Below are positions 1 through 5,989 of a DNA stretch of 7,733 nucleotides, in pieces (position 1 is the stretch's first letter; each line of letters opens with the position of its first letter). The stretch is from Flavobacterium sp. (lineage in GTDB: Bacteria > Bacteroidota > Bacteroidia > Flavobacteriales > Flavobacteriaceae). Below the pieces are notes generated by a model that ran no database searches, had not been told where the DNA came from, and saw nothing but the letters and a program-made list of their open reading frames with translations. The position numbers and the translations under genes are program-made. Location of the stretch: positions 1 to 7,733 of the forward strand of contig JASLID010000073.1 of the NCBI GenBank assembly GCA_030153045.1, in the 5' to 3' direction.

Positions 1-64
1 CTCAGCTGGCTAGAGCAGCTGATTTGTAATCAGCAGGTCGTGGGTTCGAGTCCCTCTATCGGCT
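1..64 (+). tRNA. tRNA-Thr (anticodon TGT), 5' end cut by window edge
   Basis: This is the 3' part of a tRNA reading ACA codons. The anticodon stem GCTGA/TCAGC (18-22 and 30-34) closes the 7-nt loop TTTGTAA, placing anticodon TGT at 25-27. The D-stem half GAGC is at 13-16, the variable loop is five bases, and the T-loop TTCGAGT is at 45-51. The acceptor 3' strand TATCGGC is at 57-63 and the discriminator base is T64. About ten bases of the 5' end (acceptor 5' strand up to the first D-stem base) lie outside the window. CCA is not encoded, since CAA follows the discriminator; this is usual in Bacteroidota. One T-stem pair is a T-T mismatch (41 with 55). Confidence 0.95.
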
Positions 65-71
65 CAATTGG

Positions 72-107
72 AAACCATCACTTTTTAAGTGGTGGTTTTT
101 TTCTTTT
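72..107 (+). terminator. Rho-independent terminator of the tRNA-Thr gene
   Basis: An inverted repeat at 73-83 and 87-97 gives an 11-bp stem with one G-T pair and a 3-nt loop. It is followed at once by a T-tract (96-102, then TTTT at 104-107). It starts about 8 nt after the tRNA, so it most likely ends the tRNA transcript. Confidence 0.85.
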
Positions 108-148
108 ATAGAATTTACAAAATGCATTTTCTACTAGATTTAAAAATA

Positions 149-182
149 AAAAAGCCGTTACAAATTAATGTAACGGCTTTTT
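149..182 (-). terminator. Terminator of the DUF4369 lipoprotein gene, possibly bidirectional
   Basis: A perfect 13-bp inverted repeat (149-161 and 170-182, core GCCGTTAC/GTAACGGC) with an 8-nt loop is flanked by A-tracts on the left and T-tracts on the right. It lies 17 nt past the stop codon of the minus-strand lipoprotein gene. Its symmetry means it could also stop any plus-strand transcript that reads through the tRNA terminator. Confidence 0.85.
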
Positions 183-199
183 ATATTGTGAGTAGAAAA

Positions 200-919
200 T
201 TATTCTGCTTTTTCTTCTTTTCTTCTTTCTTCTAAAAAGGTCTTGAATTTTTTACCATACTTAGAACTCGCCACTTTTGGTGACATTGATTTTTGAATGG
301 TATCCAAATATTTAATATTCATATCATAAATGTCGGTCAATGCGATGTAAGGAGCAACTTCGTGATCAGCATTTGTTAAAGCAAAGTTAGCTGCGTACAA
401 ATACCTGCGTTTTAACAACGCATCTTGTTTTTTAGTACTTTCTTCTTCAGAGATGGTTTTTTTTGCTTTTAAAGCCATTAATTCGCCTTTAACCATTTCT
501 AATTGTTGTTCGTTAAACTTCGAAACAATATCCTTGTACTGGTCATATAATTCTTGGTTTTTTGATCCTGTAATTTTAGCTTTCGCCAAAAAGAATTCTA
601 AATCGGTATCAATGTTAATGTTTCCAGGCTCAGCAAAGAAAAGCAAATTATTGTCAGGTGAATTAGATACACCTCTGTCTAAATATAAATACAACATCTC
701 AGGTGATTCGATATTTAAATCACTTTCAAATGTAGAATTACCATTTAATACAATAGTATCTAAAACCACCAAGGTTGTATCTTCTACTTTTTGAATATAT
801 AGTTTTCCTTTTTTAAGACCTTTTATGTTTCCGGTAATGTGTAAATTTCCTTCTGATTTTTTTTCACTACAAGAAGCGAAAACAGCTAACGATAAAGCTG
901 CAATTATAACTTTGTACAT
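200..919 (-). CDS. DUF4369 domain lipoprotein without a redoxin domain
   Basis: This encodes 239 residues with a lipoprotein signal: a basic-hydrophobic N-terminus and lipobox FASC, so Cys17 would become the lipidated first residue. Roughly residues 25-115 look like the DUF4369 domain, a beta-rich module with an early GNIKGLKKGKLYI segment and a later PGNINID segment. In many Bacteroidota proteins this domain precedes a thioredoxin-like AhpC/TSA domain; here no CxxC motif or redoxin fold is visible. Instead, residues 120-239 are charged and probably helical, ending in a Lys/Glu-rich tail. It probably sits in the envelope, on the periplasmic or outer face. Its function is unknown. It follows the M61 peptidase gene but is separated from it by a terminator. 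A poor -7 match, TTATTTTG, lies at 937-944 on the minus strand. The family call rests on pattern recognition, not a search. Confidence 0.8.
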   Translation of the reverse strand: MYKVIIAALSLAVFASCSEKKSEGNLHITGNIKGLKKGKLYIQKVEDTTLVVLDTIVLNGNSTFESDLNIESPEMLYLYLDRGVSNSPDNNLLFFAEPGNINIDTDLEFFLAKAKITGSKNQELYDQYKDIVSKFNEQQLEMVKGELMALKAKKTISEEESTKKQDALLKRRYLYAANFALTNADHEVAPYIALTDIYDMNIKYLDTIQKSMSPKVASSKYGKKFKTFLEERRKEEKAE

Positions 920-945
920 ACTTTTTTAATTTGGCGCAAAATAAT

Positions 946-982
946 AAAAAAATCCTCAATTTGCATTACAAATTGAGGATTT
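946..982 (-). terminator. Terminator of the M61 peptidase gene
   Basis: A perfect 14-bp inverted repeat (950-963 and 969-982) has a 5-nt loop. The run of A at 946-952 becomes a T-tract at the 3' side on the minus strand. It lies about 23 nt past the M61 stop codon and 30 nt before the start of the next gene, so the two lipoprotein genes are probably separate transcripts. Confidence 0.88.
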
Positions 983-1005
983 AATATGGATTGTTTAACG
1001 GTTTG

Positions 1006-2859
1006 TTATCCTTTTAACCAAGCATCTTTAAGTGCTTTTTTAGTATCATCGGTTGCTTTGTAGCCTTCTACTTCTTCATAAGGAAGTTTTACTGTTCCTT
1101 TTAAATCGATAACGGCTCCGTCTCTTTTAATTTTTACTGTGATGGCATCATTTTCTTTCCAGTTTTGACTTTCCATGATTAAGTCATAAATATTGTCAAG
1201 ATTGTAATTTTTCGAATTGATAGTCGTAATAATATCTCCTGGTTTAATACCAATTTTTGCATAAAACTCTGGTAATTCAAGAGGTAAAACAACGATTTCT
1301 TTTGTTTCAGGATTTATAGTAATGTATGGTGATTGACCTTTTAAAAATACATTTCCAGCTTTTTGTGTTTTTGCTTGCGTTACACCAACTTTACTAAAAA
1401 ATTGTGCGTAAGGAATAGGTGTAGGGCCACTTACATACGTTTCTAAAAAGGTTCTAACTTCTGGATAAGTCAATGAAACTATTTTGTCGAATAACTCTTC
1501 GTCGTTAAATGGTTTTTTAATTCCGTATTCGTTGTTTAGTTTTTGCATTAAATCTAAAATACCTCTTTGTCCATTACTTTTTTCTCTAATGGTAATGTCT
1601 AAACACATACCAATTAAAGCTCCTTTTTGATAAACGTTTAAGTATTGGTCTTTATATGGTTTTTCTAAAACATTAGCACTCATTTTTGTAAACGGCATAG
1701 TGTCGTCCATGGCTGATGCTTGTTGTATTTTATCAGACATACGGCTGTAAAAATCTTCTTCTGATATTAATCCTTGGTTTACTTGGAATAAATTAGCAAA
1801 ATATTCAGTTACTCCTTCGTACATCCATAAGTGTTTTGACATTTTTGGCGCATTGAAATCGAAATAATGAATTTCATTAGCATGGATTCCAAGCGGTGTT
1901 ACAATGTGGAAAAATTCGTGTGAAACGATATCTTTTAATTGTTCGTCCATTTGTTCAGCTGGCATCATTTCTGGCATCACCACTGTTGTTGAAGTAGTGT
2001 GTTCTAAAGCTCCAAAACCTTTTGCGTCAGCTTTAGACATATCAGAAAGGTAAATTAAGACTGCATATTTTTTAGTATTGTTAATTGGTCCTAAAAATTT
2101 CTTTTGAGCCAACATCATTTTTTCCATAGCCGGCGTAATATCAGCTGCCTTGAATTTTCCGTTTGGCGAATACACACTGATGATAATGTCCATATCCTCC
2201 ACTTTAAAAGTAGTATAATCTGGCTTGGTGTACATAATTGGATGATCTACTAAATCTGCGTAACGAGGTGATTTAAATACGTCGACTGATTTACTTTGAT
2301 CGCCATCAACCATTGAAGTTGCGCCGTATAATGTTTCCGGGTGAGAAATAGTCACTGTATAAGGTACTTCTTTTTTATCTGAGAAATAACCAATAAACCC
2401 GTGAGTATTTAACATAAAACAGTCAGGAGAGATGTTTGTTCCAGCTGGCGAAAATACATCTTTACCACCTAAACCACCTTCTACTTCAATATCGTAAGTA
2501 TCGTTTACCCAATAGGTTACTTTTTGTAATTTTTTTGCTCCTGAAATTTCCCAGGTATTGTCATCTCTTTTAGCGATAACCAATTGATTTCCTTTGGCAT
2601 CGTATGCTTTTACATTTTCAATATATTTCCCGTAATTATCTGTCGAATAAGTGCCCGGAACAGTTTTAGGAATATTAAAAGTAACAACATCAAGACTAGG
2701 GGTAGTTGGTAATAAAGTTACCATTACTTTGTCATCCTTTACGTTGTTTAGGTCTATGTTTACCTGAACTTCAGGATTGGTATTTGTACTTGCTGTTTGA
2801 GCTGGTTTACAGCTTAAAACAAGTAAAGCAATGGCTACTGCTATTATCGATTTTTTCAT
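1006..2859 (-). CDS. M61 family zinc metallopeptidase lipoprotein with C-terminal PDZ domain
   Basis: This 617-residue protein is a likely gluzincin aminopeptidase of the M61 (glycyl aminopeptidase-like) family. The N-terminus is a lipoprotein signal with lipobox LLVLSC (Cys17). Residues about 30-220 form a beta-rich N-terminal region. The catalytic domain contains GFGALEH (281-287), corresponding to the substrate-binding GGLEH-type motif of the family. It also has HEFFH at 314-318 (zinc ligands His314 and His318, catalytic Glu315) and EGVTEYF at 348-354, whose Glu348 is the expected third zinc ligand. A PDZ-like segment with IKPGDIITTINSK lies at about 500-590. Length and domain order are normal for M61, and all expected catalytic residues are present. 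The cysteine is not followed by an acidic run, so periplasm-facing anchoring is plausible. The gene seems monocistronic, with terminators before and after it. No clear TAnnTTTG element was found in its 60-bp leader. Confidence 0.93.
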   Translation of the reverse strand: MKKSIIAVAIALLVLSCKPAQTASTNTNPEVQVNIDLNNVKDDKVMVTLLPTTPSLDVVTFNIPKTVPGTYSTDNYGKYIENVKAYDAKGNQLVIAKRDDNTWEISGAKKLQKVTYWVNDTYDIEVEGGLGGKDVFSPAGTNISPDCFMLNTHGFIGYFSDKKEVPYTVTISHPETLYGATSMVDGDQSKSVDVFKSPRYADLVDHPIMYTKPDYTTFKVEDMDIIISVYSPNGKFKAADITPAMEKMMLAQKKFLGPINNTKKYAVLIYLSDMSKADAKGFGALEHTTSTTVVMPEMMPAEQMDEQLKDIVSHEFFHIVTPLGIHANEIHYFDFNAPKMSKHLWMYEGVTEYFANLFQVNQGLISEEDFYSRMSDKIQQASAMDDTMPFTKMSANVLEKPYKDQYLNVYQKGALIGMCLDITIREKSNGQRGILDLMQKLNNEYGIKKPFNDEELFDKIVSLTYPEVRTFLETYVSGPTPIPYAQFFSKVGVTQAKTQKAGNVFLKGQSPYITINPETKEIVVLPLELPEFYAKIGIKPGDIITTINSKNYNLDNIYDLIMESQNWKENDAITVKIKRDGAVIDLKGTVKLPYEEVEGYKATDDTKKALKDAWLKG

Positions 2860-2920
2860 GATTTTGGTTTAATATTTGAGTATAAGTATCTGTTTTTAAA
2901 TTATTGTTACATATTTATAT

Positions 2921-2945
2921 AAAAAAACTCCCGCGTAGCAGGAGT
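2921..2945 (-). terminator. Terminator of the DUF2805 gene
   Basis: ACTCC (2927-2931) pairs with GGAGT (2941-2945). Inside it, GC/GC pairs close a 3-nt loop after one C-A mismatch. The A-run at 2921-2927 reads as a T-tract after the hairpin on the minus strand. It lies just past the stop codon at 2951, and so separates this gene from the M61 gene. Confidence 0.75.
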
Positions 2946-2950
2946 AGTCG

Positions 2951-3229
2951 TTAATCGAATTTATTTTTTAAATAATATTTTCCGTCTAGATCATCGTCAA
3001 ATTCGTCGATGTTGATTTGCTTCGGTTTTGGTTTAGCTGCCGTCACTTTCTTTTTCCAAAGTTCAAATTTGTCTTTGGGTAATTTTTTGCGCATTAATTC
3101 GGTTACTTCGTTTTCAGTAATGCCAAATTCTTCCTTGATTGCTTCAAAAGGTTTTCTTTCCTCTTGAGCCATGCTCACTAGCCTTTCTAAGGTTTCTCTG
3201 TCTAGTTCAGCTATTTTACTTTTTCTCAT
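2951..3229 (-). CDS. DUF2805 / TIGR03643 family small protein
   Basis: This is a 92-residue soluble protein of the DUF2805 (TIGR03643) family, whose biochemical role I do not know. Recognisable family features are the N-terminal helix ending in MAQEERKPFEAI (20-31), the helix-turn-helix-like stretch EEFGITENEVTELMRKKL (33-50) and FELWKKKV (55-62). A short Lys/Pro linker (64-70) and an acidic, aromatic tail with DEFDDDLDGKYY follow. The middle resembles a sigma-like or MarR-like HTH, so nucleic-acid binding is possible but unproven. From memory, homologues in some marine bacteria lie close to photolyase/cryptochrome genes. Here the gene lies 81 nt after a sterol desaturase-family gene and close to alkB. 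Its own promoter is unclear; the best candidate is a one-mismatch -7 element, TAATATTG, at 3272-3279. The family call is strong; any function is inference. Confidence 0.88.
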   Translation of the reverse strand: MRKSKIAELDRETLERLVSMAQEERKPFEAIKEEFGITENEVTELMRKKLPKDKFELWKKKVTAAKPKPKQINIDEFDDDLDGKYYLKNKFD

Positions 3230-3310
3230 TCCTTAATGATTAAATCTATAGTTGTTGTTGAATTGGTATCCCAATATTAATAAAAAAGTTAATGATTTGA
3301 AAAATATTTT

Positions 3311-4147
3311 TCAATTTTTTGTTTCTGAAATCGGTGCTCGCGAACCTTCAAACGGAATCTTTAATAAATTGGACAAATTGTTGTTTTCTTCAGTTCTCAT
3401 ATGTGTGTCTACTCCGTAAATAATTTTCTCCATTGGCAATACCAAAAATGTGCCAAACAATCTATCCCAAAGCGAAAAAATATTTCCATAATTACTATCT
3501 GTATAAGGCAGAACATAATGATGGTGCACTTTATGCATATTGGGTGAAACGATAAAATAACTAATTATAGTATCTAATTTGTTTGGTAAAGTGATATTGG
3601 CATGATTAAACTGCGATAAAAAAACCGATAACGATTGGTATAAAAAGAACAACCAAATAGGTGCACCCACTATAATTATGGCTATTATAGTAAAGATAAA
3701 TCGAATTACGCTTTCGCCGGGATGATGCCTATTTGCTGATGTGGTATCTATCCAAGTATCGGTATGATGAATTAAGTGATATCGCCACAACACTTTCGTT
3801 TTATGTTGAACATAATGTGCTGCATAAGCACCAATTAAATCCATTAATAATAATCCAATAAACGCTTGTAGCCAAAGTGATTGAATGGAAAACCAATGCA
3901 ATATTCCAAATTCGTTTTCAGTAACCCATACCGAGCTTTTGTACAAAACAAACGCTAATGAGAAGTTGATTAAAATAGTGGTAATCGTAAAAAAGAAATT
4001 AATTCCGGCATGGTGCCATTTTTTATATTCGAATTTAAATAAAGGGAAACCATTTTCAATAAGCCAAAAAAGTGTAATACCTCCAATTAAAATGAGGCTT
4101 CTGTGTGAAGAAGGAATGGTTTGAAAATAAGAAACAACTTCATTCAT
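3311..4147 (-). CDS. Sterol desaturase / fatty acid hydroxylase superfamily membrane protein
   Basis: This 278-residue integral membrane protein carries the histidine boxes of the di-iron fatty acid hydroxylase superfamily. These are HYVQH (111-115), HLIHH (124-128), HH at 141-142 after TSANR, a lone His182, and HKVHHH (205-210). The last is followed by the family-typical SNYGNIFSLWDRLFGTF stretch (218-234). Hydrophobic segments at about 15-30, 50-70, 92-110, 148-175 and 190-201 hold these clusters near the cytoplasmic face. Such enzymes use oxygen and a di-iron centre to hydroxylate or desaturate lipids; the substrate cannot be told from sequence. Bacteroidota members often act on fatty acid, carotenoid or other lipid chains rather than sterols. 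The gene starts 34 nt after the alkB stop codon and may be cotranscribed with it, but a perfect -7 element lies in that gap. The early stop TGA lies in an AT-rich palindrome. Confidence 0.9.
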   Translation of the reverse strand: MNEVVSYFQTIPSSHRSLILIGGITLFWLIENGFPLFKFEYKKWHHAGINFFFTITTILINFSLAFVLYKSSVWVTENEFGILHWFSIQSLWLQAFIGLLLMDLIGAYAAHYVQHKTKVLWRYHLIHHTDTWIDTTSANRHHPGESVIRFIFTIIAIIIVGAPIWLFFLYQSLSVFLSQFNHANITLPNKLDTIISYFIVSPNMHKVHHHYVLPYTDSNYGNIFSLWDRLFGTFLVLPMEKIIYGVDTHMRTEENNNLSNLLKIPFEGSRAPISETKN

Positions 4148-4163
4148 TGGATGATATTTTTAT

Positions 4164-4171
4164 CAAATTTA
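4164..4171 (-). promoter_or_regulatory. Candidate -7 element for the sterol desaturase-family gene
   Basis: On the minus strand this reads TAAATTTG, an exact match to the Bacteroidota -7 consensus TAnnTTTG. It would place transcription start about 10-13 nt before the ATG at 4147. No TTG (-33) is seen at the usual distance, and the DNA is AT-rich, so chance is possible. Confidence 0.45.
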
Positions 4172-4181
4172 GCGAAAAAAA

Positions 4182-4784
4182 TTATTTGATAATTCTAAAA
4201 GTGAGATTTATTCTACCAGAAATAGATTTAGTAGTTTTAGGAATTTGGTGTTTCCAGAAATGTTGTGTGGTACCTTTCATTAGTAAAAGGCTTCCGTGTT
4301 GTAAAATGATATTTTGTTTGGCCTCAGGAATGGTATTGTGTTTTAATTGAAAAACCCTTTCTACACCAAAACTTACTGAAGCGATTATTGGATTTCGTCC
4401 TAATTCTTTTTCGTTATCTGCATGCCAGCCATTACTGTCTTTACCATCTCGATAATAATTAAGTAAAACCGTTGTGAAGCTTTCCTGGCAAATTTTTTCA
4501 ACTTCTTCTTTTATATAAATAATAAGAGGTGTCCATTGATGAGGTTGCATGACAATGTTTGAATAGCCATATGGTTTTCCTTCGTTACCAAAAAGACAAG
4601 TGAGTCTTGGTTGCAAATGATCTTTCCCATAAACAGTTATAGTGTCTTGTTGCCATGGGATTTCGATTTTAAGTTTTTCGAAAAGTTCGTTGGCTTCTGT
4701 TGAAGAAAATAAAGAAGGGTAATACTCGATTTCGGCATCGGGTAAATTAAAAATAATTTTTTCTTCGGGGAATAAGGAATTCAT
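4182..4784 (-). CDS. alkB: AlkB-type alpha-ketoglutarate-dependent DNA/RNA dealkylase
   Basis: This 200-residue Fe(II)/2-oxoglutarate dioxygenase is like AlkB and human ALKBH2/3. Such enzymes oxidatively remove methyl groups from bases such as 1-methyladenine and 3-methylcytosine. NYYRDGKDSNGWHADNEKEL spans 109-128 and gives the iron ligands His121 and Asp123. The third ligand is most likely His179 in FWKHQIP, because the 12-residue spacing to Arg191 matches the ALKBH2 pattern. RINLTFR (191-197) supplies the 2-oxoglutarate-binding arginines Arg191 and Arg197. SFGVERVFQLKH (138-149) is also typical. There is no separate RNA-binding or methyltransferase domain, and the length is normal for the compact bacterial form. 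It is cytoplasmic. The next gene starts 34 nt downstream. No ada-like regulator is adjacent, so alkylation-responsive control cannot be inferred here. Confidence 0.93.
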   Translation of the reverse strand: MNSLFPEEKIIFNLPDAEIEYYPSLFSSTEANELFEKLKIEIPWQQDTITVYGKDHLQPRLTCLFGNEGKPYGYSNIVMQPHQWTPLIIYIKEEVEKICQESFTTVLLNYYRDGKDSNGWHADNEKELGRNPIIASVSFGVERVFQLKHNTIPEAKQNIILQHGSLLLMKGTTQHFWKHQIPKTTKSISGRINLTFRIIK

Positions 4785-4788
4785 AATT

Positions 4789-4796
4789 CAAAAATA
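4789..4796 (-). promoter_or_regulatory. Candidate -7 element for alkB, very close to its start codon
   Basis: The minus strand reads TATTTTTG, matching TAnnTTTG. The start codon begins only 5 nt further on, so a transcript from here would be nearly leaderless. The element shares its A/T-tract with the aqpZ terminator, so the match may be accidental. Confidence 0.3.
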
Positions 4797-4824
4797 AAAA
4801 AAAAGCGATGAAAATTTCACCGCT
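4796..4824 (-). terminator. Probable terminator of the aqpZ transcript
   Basis: AGCG (4804-4807) pairs with CGCT (4821-4824). After one A-C mismatch, TGA pairs with TCA around a short AT loop. The long A-run 4796-4804 gives a T-tract after the hairpin on the minus strand. It lies about 22 nt past the aqpZ stop codon and just before alkB. Confidence 0.7.
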
Positions 4825-4846
4825 CTTACTGTATTTAATCAACAAT

Positions 4847-5551
4847 TTAAGCTTCTTTGGTTTCTAAAAGACCTTTGTAAATAAATCCGCCAACAATAGC
4901 TCCAGCAATAGGTGCTAGCCAAAACAACCATACTTGTTGCAATGGTTCTCCTCCAGCAAAAATAGCTTGTGATAATGAACGTGCCGGATTTACAGAGGTG
5001 TTTGTAATAGGAATACTAATTAAGTGAATTAAAGTTAGTCCTAAACCAATGGCTAAACCTGCAAATTTTCCGTTAGCAAATTTATCGGTAGCACCTAGAA
5101 TAATAATTAAGAAAAATAGAGTCAGGATAAATTCTGCTAGAAAAGCGGACATCATGCTATATCCATCCGGTGAAAATGCTCCAAATCCATTGGAAGCAAA
5201 AGCACCAGCTTTAGTATTGTCGATACCAAAACCTGGTTTTCCACACAAAATCATATACAAAGTTCCAGCGGCTAAAATAGCTCCGGCACATTGTGCTGCT
5301 ATGTATGACAGTAATTCTTTGGCCGAAAATCGTCCACCAGCCCATAATCCTATGGAAACAGCAGGGTTAAAATGTCCTCCAGAAATATGTCCTACCGCAT
5401 AAGCCATAGTAAGTACTGTTAAACCAAAGGCTAATGATACGCCTGCAAATCCAATTCCCAATTCAGGATAACCAGCAGCAAATAATGCGCTACCACATCC
5501 GCCAAAGACAAGCCAATACGTTCCAAAAAATTCTGCAAATAGTTTTTTCAT
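4847..5551 (-). CDS. aqpZ: Aquaporin Z, water channel of the MIP family
   Basis: This 234-residue inner-membrane channel is very close in pattern to E. coli AqpZ. It begins with FAEFFGTYWLVFGGCGSA and the ELGIGFAGVSLAFGLTVLTM segment. The two pore half-helices carry NPA at 62-64 (GGHFNPAVS) and 188-190 (TNTSVNPARS). The selectivity-filter residues of water-specific aquaporins are all visible: Phe42, His176, Thr185 and Arg191, matching Phe43, His174, Thr183 and Arg189 in E. coli. This favours water over glycerol. Compared with E. coli AqpZ there is a small insertion near residues 108-116, in a loop. The C-terminus is short and charged. The gene starts 26 nt after the DoxX-like gene on the same strand, so the two are probably one operon; a terminator follows it. 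Channels of this class can also pass hydrogen peroxide in some organisms, which is not shown here. Confidence 0.97.
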   Translation of the reverse strand: MKKLFAEFFGTYWLVFGGCGSALFAAGYPELGIGFAGVSLAFGLTVLTMAYAVGHISGGHFNPAVSIGLWAGGRFSAKELLSYIAAQCAGAILAAGTLYMILCGKPGFGIDNTKAGAFASNGFGAFSPDGYSMMSAFLAEFILTLFFLIIILGATDKFANGKFAGLAIGLGLTLIHLISIPITNTSVNPARSLSQAIFAGGEPLQQVWLFWLAPIAGAIVGGFIYKGLLETKEA

Positions 5552-5577
5552 AATAATTTAGTTTAGTTAATTGTTTA

Positions 5578-5931
5578 TTAGGTATAAATGTATGCCCAAA
5601 GCATCAATACAATTTGTAATGGTAATCGAACTAAACGTATCCATTTAGATAAACCCAAACTTGCGTTGTCATTTTGGTACATGAATAAATTAGCAGGAAA
5701 AATAAAAATCAGTAAGATAATAATTCCCCAAGCAGCATACTGTGATACAAATGGAATGCACAGTCCAATTCCCAAAATGATTTCGGCTAAACCGCTTAAA
5801 GTGTTAAGCATTTTAGGGTTTGAAAAATAAGGAGGAATGATTTTTAGGTATAATCTTGGATTTCGAAAATGGTTAAGACCTGCAATAATATACAGTAATG
5901 CCATTACATACAAATGCCAAGGTAAAATCAT
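5578..5931 (-). CDS. DoxX/MauE-like small membrane protein
   Basis: This 117-residue protein has four hydrophobic segments (about 5-19, 43-60, 64-83 and 100-116), typical of the DoxX-like family. Conserved-looking motifs are GLNHFRNP (18-25), IIPP (31-34), SGLAEIILGIGL (46-57), FPANLFMY (78-85) and RLPLQ (102-106). It lacks cysteines of the CxxC type; the only Cys is residue 58. A redox role, as claimed for some DoxX/MauE relatives, is therefore not supported by residues here. It should lie in the cytoplasmic membrane. The start ATG is followed directly by the first membrane segment, and the length is normal for the family. It is upstream of aqpZ by 26 nt, implying cotranscription, and 58 nt after the EamA transporter gene with no strong terminator between. 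The precise function is unknown. Confidence 0.85.
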   Translation of the reverse strand: MILPWHLYVMALLYIIAGLNHFRNPRLYLKIIPPYFSNPKMLNTLSGLAEIILGIGLCIPFVSQYAAWGIIILLIFIFPANLFMYQNDNASLGLSKWIRLVRLPLQIVLMLWAYIYT

Positions 5932-5989
5932 AAGGAAAGTTATTTCTTACGAATTTACTTAAAAAAATAATTAAAACTGCGTAATAAGT

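Noticed and set aside
453..794. Plus-strand open frame of 113 codons inside the DUF4369 gene
   Set aside because: It is fully antisense to a convincing lipoprotein gene and shows no domain or promoter; it is a shadow frame.
3885..4350. Two plus-strand open frames (79 and 81 codons) antisense to the desaturase and alkB genes
   Set aside because: They overlap well-supported genes on the other strand and have no recognisable protein features.
5049..5402. Plus-strand open frame of 117 codons inside aqpZ
   Set aside because: It is antisense to a near-certain aquaporin gene; its composition simply mirrors the conserved aquaporin codons.
5588..5830. Plus-strand open frame of 80 codons antisense to the DoxX-like gene
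   Set aside because: No domain is recognisable, and the minus-strand frame has clear family motifs and membrane segments.
5932..5989. Possible AT-only hairpin between the EamA and DoxX-like genes as terminator
   Set aside because: The pairing is only A-T with a long loop, so it is too weak to call.
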